10,607 nt of DNA, from contig CALLYR010000312.1 of NCBI GenBank assembly GCA_937859005.1, positions 1 through 10,607 on the forward strand, read 5' to 3'. The notes below the pieces were generated by a model, which worked only from the letters and a program-made list of their open reading frames with translations, was not told the origin of the DNA and made no database searches. Positions within the stretch are counted from its first letter, which is position 1. Every line of letters begins with the position of its first letter. Below, one piece after another: positions 6,199 to 10,607 of the stretch. A program made the position numbers and the translations under genes. Source of the stretch: an uncultured Paracoccus sp. (lineage in GTDB: Bacteria; Pseudomonadota; Alphaproteobacteria; Rhodobacterales; Rhodobacteraceae).

Positions 6199-6672
6199 AT
6201 GGTGAACCTGCCGGGACACAGCGGCCTGCATCGCCCCACGGCGATCATCGGCATCGGCCTGATCGCGGTGGCCGCGGTCACCTGGTTCGACGCCAGGGGC
6301 ATGAGCATCCGCGCGAGCTATGGCGTGGGCGCCGATGCGGCGTCCTATTTCGTGGCGGCCTTCCTGGCCGTGCTGGGGCTGGCGCATCTGGTGACGGCCC
6401 TGCGCCCCGGCATCGTCGCGGACGAGGCCGACTGGGGCGCGGTCGCCTGGATCGGGCTGGCGCTGGGCGGGCTGGTGGGGTCGATCTGGCTGGGGCTGGG
6501 CTTCATCCTCGGCTCGACGCTGCTGTTTGCGTTCACCGCGCGCGCCTTCGGGCGGCGGGCGCTGGTCGCGGATCTGGTCATCGGCGGGCTGATCTCGACC
6601 GGGGTGTTCCTGATGTTCAACAAGCTTTTGCAACTGGCGCTGCCGGCCGGCCCGCTGGAACGCCTGTTCTGA
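6199..6672 (+). CDS. tctB: Tripartite tricarboxylate transporter small membrane subunit (TctB)
   Basis: The small inner-membrane subunit of the TTT transporter, 157 residues with four predicted membrane spans: about 14-30 (TAIIGIGLIAVAAVTWF), 47-67, 82-112 (possibly one long or two short spans) and 121-148. The TctB-like pattern includes IRASYGVGADAASYFVAAFLA near the second span and LGFILGSTLLFAFTARAFG in the third. Its sequence is poorly conserved in this family, and the call rests on topology, size and place between tctC and tctA. A purine-rich GGGGGGAAGCGGA precedes the ATG. It is separated from tctC by 54 bases containing a hairpin, and from tctA by only seven bases, so tctB and tctA are probably translationally coupled. 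Confidence 0.9.
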   Translation: MVNLPGHSGLHRPTAIIGIGLIAVAAVTWFDARGMSIRASYGVGADAASYFVAAFLAVLGLAHLVTALRPGIVADEADWGAVAWIGLALGGLVGSIWLGLGFILGSTLLFAFTARAFGRRALVADLVIGGLISTGVFLMFNKLLQLALPAGPLERLF

Positions 6673-6679
6673 GGTCGCC

Positions 6680-8179
6680 ATGGACGCTTTCATCCAGCTT
6701 CTCAACGGATTTTCCATCGCCATCGCGCCGATGAACCTGGCCTTTGCGGCCATCGGGGTCCTGCTGGGCACCGCGGTCGGCGTGCTGCCGGGGATCGGCC
6801 CGGCGCTGACCGTGGCGCTGCTGCTGCCGGCGACCTTCAAGCTCGATCCCGGCGGCTCGCTCATCATGTTCGCGGGCATCTATTACGGGGGCATGTATGG
6901 CGGCTCGACCACGGCGATCCTGCTGAACACGCCGGGCGAGGCCGCGTCGGTCGTGACCGCGCTGGAAGGCAACCAGATGGCCCGCAAGGGGCGGGGCGGG
7001 CCTGCGCTGGCCACCGCCGCCATCGGCTCGTTCGTGGCGGCATTGATCGCGACCATCGGGCTGGCGTTCCTGGCGCCGATCCTCGTCAAGCTGGCCGTGA
7101 AATTCGGACCGTGGGATTACTTCGGGCTGATGCTGATCGCCTTTGTCACGGTGTCGGCGACCTTCGGGTCCTCGCCGCTGCGGGGGCTGACGAGCCTCGG
7201 GATCGGGCTGTGGCTGGGGCTGATCGGCATCGACCAGCTGACCGGGCAGACGCGCCTTGCCTTCGGCGTGCCGAACCTGTTCGACGGGATCGAGGTCACG
7301 ACGTTGGCCGTGGGCCTGTTCGCCATCGGCGAGGCGCTGCATGTCGCCTCGCGCCATATGTATGCGCCCGAAAAGCCGATACCGATCAAGGGCTCGATCT
7401 GGATGACGCGGGCGGACTGGGCGCGGTCATGGAAGCCGTGGCTGCGCGGCGCGGCCTTCGGCTTTCCCATCGGGGCGCTGCCGGCGGGGGGCGCGGAAAT
7501 CCCGACCTTCCTCAGCTATACGACCGAGCGGAAGCTCGCGAAGCACCCCGAGGAATTCGGCCACGGCGCCATCGAAGGCGTCGCGGGACCCGAGGCCGCG
7601 AACAACGCATCCGCCGCAGGCTCGCTGGTGCCGCTGCTGACGCTGGGGCTGCCGACCTCGGCCACGGCGGCGGTGATGCTGGCGGGGTTCCAGCAATACA
7701 ATATCCAGCCGGGACCGCTGCTGTTCGTCCAGCACGCCGATCTGGTCTGGGGCCTGATCGCGTCGCTGTTCATCGCCAATGTCATGCTGCTGGTGCTGAA
7801 CCTGCCGATGGTGGGGCTGTGGGTGCAACTGCTGAAGATCCCGCTGCCCTGGCTTTATGCGGGCATCCTGGTCTTTGCCACGATGGGGACCATCGCGGCG
7901 AATCCGTCGGTGGTGGAACTGCTGCTGCTGTCCGGCTTCGGGCTGCTGGGGTTTCTCATGCGGCGATACGACTATCCGGTCGCGCCGGTGATCGTGGGGC
8001 TGATCCTTGGGCCGATGGCCGACAGCCAGTTGCGCCGCGCCCTGCAGATGAGCCTGGGCGACCCGATGGTCCTGCTGCAGCATCCGGGATCGGCCGCGAT
8101 GATCGCGATCGCGGTGATCGCGCTGGTCGCACCCTTCGTCTTCAAGGGGCTGGCCCGCTTCCGGCAGGACGAGGACTGA
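6680..8179 (+). CDS. tctA: Tripartite tricarboxylate transporter large permease (TctA)
   Basis: The large inner-membrane permease subunit that drives ion-coupled uptake of the carboxylate delivered by TctC. At 499 residues it has the family's usual length and about ten to twelve membrane spans. Conserved segments are GVLLGTAVGVLPGIGPAL (26-43) and YGGMYGGSTTAILLNTPGEA (69-88), followed by MARKGRGGPAL. The second-half counterpart comprises GAIEGVAGPEAANNAS, then LVPLLTLGLPTSATAAVML (about 315-335). The two Gly/Pro-rich segments in the N and C halves are the expected internal duplication. The Shine-Dalgarno GAGG overlaps the tctB stop. It ends with a basic/acidic tail (RFRQDED), and a regulator gene follows after 44 bases. 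Confidence 0.96.
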   Translation: MDAFIQLLNGFSIAIAPMNLAFAAIGVLLGTAVGVLPGIGPALTVALLLPATFKLDPGGSLIMFAGIYYGGMYGGSTTAILLNTPGEAASVVTALEGNQMARKGRGGPALATAAIGSFVAALIATIGLAFLAPILVKLAVKFGPWDYFGLMLIAFVTVSATFGSSPLRGLTSLGIGLWLGLIGIDQLTGQTRLAFGVPNLFDGIEVTTLAVGLFAIGEALHVASRHMYAPEKPIPIKGSIWMTRADWARSWKPWLRGAAFGFPIGALPAGGAEIPTFLSYTTERKLAKHPEEFGHGAIEGVAGPEAANNASAAGSLVPLLTLGLPTSATAAVMLAGFQQYNIQPGPLLFVQHADLVWGLIASLFIANVMLLVLNLPMVGLWVQLLKIPLPWLYAGILVFATMGTIAANPSVVELLLLSGFGLLGFLMRRYDYPVAPVIVGLILGPMADSQLRRALQMSLGDPMVLLQHPGSAAMIAIAVIALVAPFVFKGLARFRQDED

Positions 8180-8194
8180 GAAAGGGGACAGGAA

Positions 8195-8215
8195 CCCGGC
8201 GCGCCCTGCGCCGGG
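8195..8215 (+). promoter_or_regulatory. 8-bp hairpin in front of the GntR gene
   Basis: CCCGGCGC (8195-8202) and GCGCCGGG (8208-8215) form a perfect stem with loop GCCCT. It lies 15 bases after the tctA stop and ends eight bases before the gntR ATG. The only G-rich stretch at Shine-Dalgarno distance (GGGG, 8213-8216) is mostly inside the right arm. It may therefore lower translation of the regulator or act as a partial terminator; there is no U-run. Confidence 0.5.
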
Positions 8216-8223
8216 GTCACGCC

Positions 8224-9090
8224 ATGGCACGCCAGAGTCTTTCGCCCAGGATCATGTCGCAGATCCTCGACCATGCGCGGGCCGAGGGCATGGCCTGCGG
8301 CCAGCATCTGCCCGCGCAGCGTCTGGCCGACAGCTTCCGCGTCTCGCGCGCGCCGGTGGTCAGCGCGCTGCGCAAGCTGGAGGAAATCGGCCTCGTCCGG
8401 TCCGAGGAAAACCGCGGCTTCTTTCTGAACCGCGATGCGTCGAACCTGCCCCATCTGGGCGAGGAGGCCGAGGATGCGATCTATTTCCGGGTGGCCGACG
8501 ACCGGCTGTCGGGCCGCCTTCCCGACCGCTTCAGCGCCAGCGAGTTCATGCGGACCTATGGCCTGCCGCGCGGGCGGGCGCTGGAGCTGCTGCGCCGGAT
8601 CGAGGACGAGGGCTGGATCGACCGCCTGCCCGGCAACGGCTGGCAGTTCCGGGAAACGCTGACCTCGCCCAAGGCCTATGCCGATGCCTATGATTTCCGC
8701 GCCTCGGTCGAACGCGAGGCGCTGCTGCAGCCGCGTTTCCGCATCGACCCCGACGCCTTCGCCGCTGCGCGAGCCACGCAGACCGCGCTGCTGCAAAGCT
8801 GGCCCCACGAAAGCCGCAGCGCGATCTTCGCGCAGAACGTGGAATTCCACGAGATGCTGATGCGCTGCACGGGCAACGTTTTCTTCCTGGAGGCGGTGCG
8901 GCGGCTGAACCGGGTGCGGCGGCTGATCGAATACCGCATCACCACCGACCGGACCCGCCTGCCGCAGCAGTGCCGCGAGCATCTGGCGCTGCTGGACATG
9001 ATCGAGGGCGGCGACATGACCGCCGCCGCCGATTTCCTTTACCGCCACATCCGCGAGGCCGGGCTGGCCAAGGCCGCGCAACTTACCTGA
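8224..9090 (+). CDS. GntR-family transcriptional regulator with FCD domain and a probable second winged helix
   Basis: A DNA-binding regulator of 288 residues, longer than the 220-250 typical of FadR/FCD members. Residues 5-70 form a GntR winged helix (LPAQRLADSFRVSRAPVVSALRKLEEIGLVRSE, with the wing GFFL). Residues about 83-142 look like a second helix-turn-helix with wing: FSASEFMRTYGLPRGRALELL, then DEGWIDRLPGNGWQF. Residues 155-280 resemble the all-helical FCD ligand domain: DFRASVEREALL, FHEMLMRCTGN, a CREHLALLDMI helix, and YRHIREA. Likely metal ligands are H209, H253 and H275, with N205 at the usual Asp position. FCD domains often sense carboxylates through a bound metal. It lies 44 bases after tctA and 10 bases before the aconitase gene, so it probably controls this operon, with the ligand being the transported acid or its product. 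The start ATG has a weak Shine-Dalgarno partly inside a hairpin. Confidence 0.88.
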   Translation: MARQSLSPRIMSQILDHARAEGMACGQHLPAQRLADSFRVSRAPVVSALRKLEEIGLVRSEENRGFFLNRDASNLPHLGEEAEDAIYFRVADDRLSGRLPDRFSASEFMRTYGLPRGRALELLRRIEDEGWIDRLPGNGWQFRETLTSPKAYADAYDFRASVEREALLQPRFRIDPDAFAAARATQTALLQSWPHESRSAIFAQNVEFHEMLMRCTGNVFFLEAVRRLNRVRRLIEYRITTDRTRLPQQCREHLALLDMIEGGDMTAAADFLYRHIREAGLAKAAQLT

Positions 9091-9100
9091 CGGGCACGAG

Positions 9101-10607
9101 ATGACCAACGAGACGACCCTTGAACTGGCCGGTGCGGCCTGGCGCATCATCGATTTGCCAGCCGCCGCGGGGGGGCGGCTGGCCGAGATGCCGCATATCC
9201 ACCGCATCCTGCTGGAAAACGTGCTGCGGACCGCCGGGCCGGATGCGTCCCGCGCGCGCGACGCGATCCTTGCGGCGCTGGACGGGCCGACGGATGCGGA
9301 AATCCCGTTCCTGCCCGGCCGCGTGCTGATGCACGACACGACCTGCGGGCCCGCGCTGGTCGATATCGCCGGGATGCGTTCCACGCTGGCCGAGGCGGGG
9401 CACGATCCCTGCCTGCTGAACCCCGTGCTGCCGGTCGATGTCTCGACCGACCATTCGCTGGCGGTCGATTTCTTCGGGGGCAGGGGGGCGATGGCGCAGA
9501 ACCTCGCCAACGAATACCGCCGCAACGCTGAACGCTATCGCTTCATGAAATGGGCGACGAACAGCCTGCGGAACTTCCGCGTGCATCCGCCGGGGACCGG
9601 CATCATGCACACGCTGAACATGGAGCGGCTGGCGACAGTGGTCGAAGCGCGGGACGGCTGGCTGATGCCCGATGCGATGATCGGCACCGACAGCCACACG
9701 CCGATGGTCAACGGCATCGGCGTGCTGGCATGGGGCGTGGGGGGCATCGAGGCCGAAAGCGTGTTCTTCGGGATGCCGGTGATGCTGCGCGTGCCCGACG
9801 TGGTGGGGGTCCGTCTGACCGGAGCCTTGCGCGAGGGGATCACTGCGACCGACCTTGCCCTGACAGTCACGCAACTGCTGCGCCGCATCGATCTGGCCGA
9901 CCGCTTCGTCGAGTTCTTCGGGCCGGGCGTCTCGGCCCTGTCGGCGGGTGACCGGGCCGTCATCGCCAACATGACGCCGGAATTCGGTGCGAACACCGGC
10001 TTTTTCCCCGTCGATGGGGCGGTGCTGGGCTACCTTGCCGCCACGGGCCGCAGCCCGGACCATGTGGCGCGGGTCGAGACCTGTTGCCGCCGGCAGGGCC
10101 TGTGGTTCGACCCGGACCAGACGCCGCGCTTCTCGCAGGTGGTCGAACTCGACCTCGCCTCGGTCGAGATCAGCGTCGCCGGTCCCCGCCGCCCGCAGGA
10201 CCGCCTGCCTGCATCGGCCACGGCGGCGGGCGCGGCCGAGGTGCGGGGCGCCCCGCCCCAGGCGGTGCCCGAGGGCGAGGTGCCCGACGGCGCCGTCGCC
10301 ATTGCCGCGATCACATCGTGCACCAACACCACCGATCCGCGGCTGCTGGTGGCGGCGGGGCTGGTCGCGCGCAAGGCCCGCGCGCTGGGGCTGGCCCCGC
10401 CCCCCTGGGTCAAGACCTCGCTCGCCCCCGGATCGCCCACGGCGAGGCGCTATCTGGAACGGGCCGGGCTGCTGGATGACCTTGAGGCCGCGGGCTTCGG
10501 CATCGTCGGCTTCGGCTGCACGACCTGCATCGGCAATTCCGGCGATCTGACCGACCTGTCCCGGCAGGCGTTGGCCGAGGGGCGGCTGCAGGCGGCGGGT
10601 CTGTCGG
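9101..10607 (+). CDS. Aconitate hydratase, AcnA-type (partial, cut by right edge)
   Basis: An iron-sulphur hydro-lyase that isomerises citrate and isocitrate via cis-aconitate, or a related tricarboxylate. The frame is open for 502 codons to the window end; the family is about 860-900 residues, so the C-terminal swivel domain is missing. [4Fe-4S] ligands are visible as C407 (TSCTN), C473 and C476 (GCTTCIGNSG). Other AcnA hallmarks are VDVSTDHS, RFMKWATNSL, VHPPGTGIMH, GTDSHTPMVNGIGVLAWGVGGIEAES, LREGITATDLALTVTQLLRR and RRPQDR. Compared with E. coli AcnA, the first cysteine comes about 28 residues earlier and the linker before it is shortened. It may be a dedicated paralogue rather than the TCA-cycle enzyme. 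The gene starts 10 bases after gntR with only a weak Shine-Dalgarno (CACGAG), so translational coupling is likely. Alternatives are an AcnD-like 2-methylcitrate dehydratase or another tricarboxylate hydratase; AcnA-like is the best call. Confidence 0.93.
   Translation, partial: MTNETTLELAGAAWRIIDLPAAAGGRLAEMPHIHRILLENVLRTAGPDASRARDAILAALDGPTDAEIPFLPGRVLMHDTTCGPALVDIAGMRSTLAEAGHDPCLLNPVLPVDVSTDHSLAVDFFGGRGAMAQNLANEYRRNAERYRFMKWATNSLRNFRVHPPGTGIMHTLNMERLATVVEARDGWLMPDAMIGTDSHTPMVNGIGVLAWGVGGIEAESVFFGMPVMLRVPDVVGVRLTGALREGITATDLALTVTQLLRRIDLADRFVEFFGPGVSALSAGDRAVIANMTPEFGANTGFFPVDGAVLGYLAATGRSPDHVARVETCCRRQGLWFDPDQTPRFSQVVELDLASVEISVAGPRRPQDRLPASATAAGAAEVRGAPPQAVPEGEVPDGAVAIAAITSCTNTTDPRLLVAAGLVARKARALGLAPPPWVKTSLAPGSPTARRYLERAGLLDDLEAAGFGIVGFGCTTCIGNSGDLTDLSRQALAEGRLQAAGLS

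Noticed and set aside
5131..6879. 582-codon minus-strand frame across tctC and tctB
   Set aside because: It is antisense to strongly conserved transporter genes; composition is Arg/Gln/Gly/His-rich with no domain.
7111..9090. Fusion reading of 659 residues running from inside tctA into the gntR gene
   Set aside because: The first part is an out-of-frame reading of tctA; only the portion from the ATG at 8224 is real, as the GntR protein.

Overview
The window is uniformly very GC-rich, with strong G/C preference at third codon positions and alphaproteobacterial-looking proteins. It most resembles a member of the Rhodobacterales/Paracoccaceae (Paracoccus-like). That placement is an impression from composition and protein style, not a database result. 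No rRNA, tRNA, CRISPR array, transposase or phage gene was recognised.

Left part (1-2264, minus strand): the N-terminal half of phosphoenolpyruvate synthase (ppsA, running off the left edge), preceded by a complete zinc-dependent alcohol dehydrogenase. The two are co-directional and separated by 122 bases that contain two inverted repeats. Next comes about 850 bases (2277-3132) with no convincing gene, holding a 13-bp tandem repeat and GC-rich hairpins. A plus-strand ExoD-family membrane protein follows, probably from a GTG start at 3133.

Centre (3995-5078, minus strand): an AbrB-family (PF05145-type) inner-membrane protein whose second half continues in another frame. One extra base near 4187 breaks it, either as a real pseudogene or as a sequence error.

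Right part (5182 to right edge, plus strand): a compact run tctC-tctB-tctA (tripartite tricarboxylate transporter), a GntR/FCD regulator with what looks like two winged-helix segments, and an AcnA-type aconitase cut by the window end. Spacing is tight (54, 7, 44 and 10 bases) and two clean hairpins sit in the two larger gaps. The likely logic is periplasmic capture of a tricarboxylate by TctC, import by TctAB, isomerisation by the dedicated aconitase paralogue, and local control by the GntR protein. The short divergent region between abrB and tctC carries two inverted repeats that are candidate operators.

I do not see a clearly unprecedented system. The points most worth a second look are the transporter-regulator-aconitase module with its divergent operator region, the double-winged-helix regulator and the frameshifted AbrB gene.
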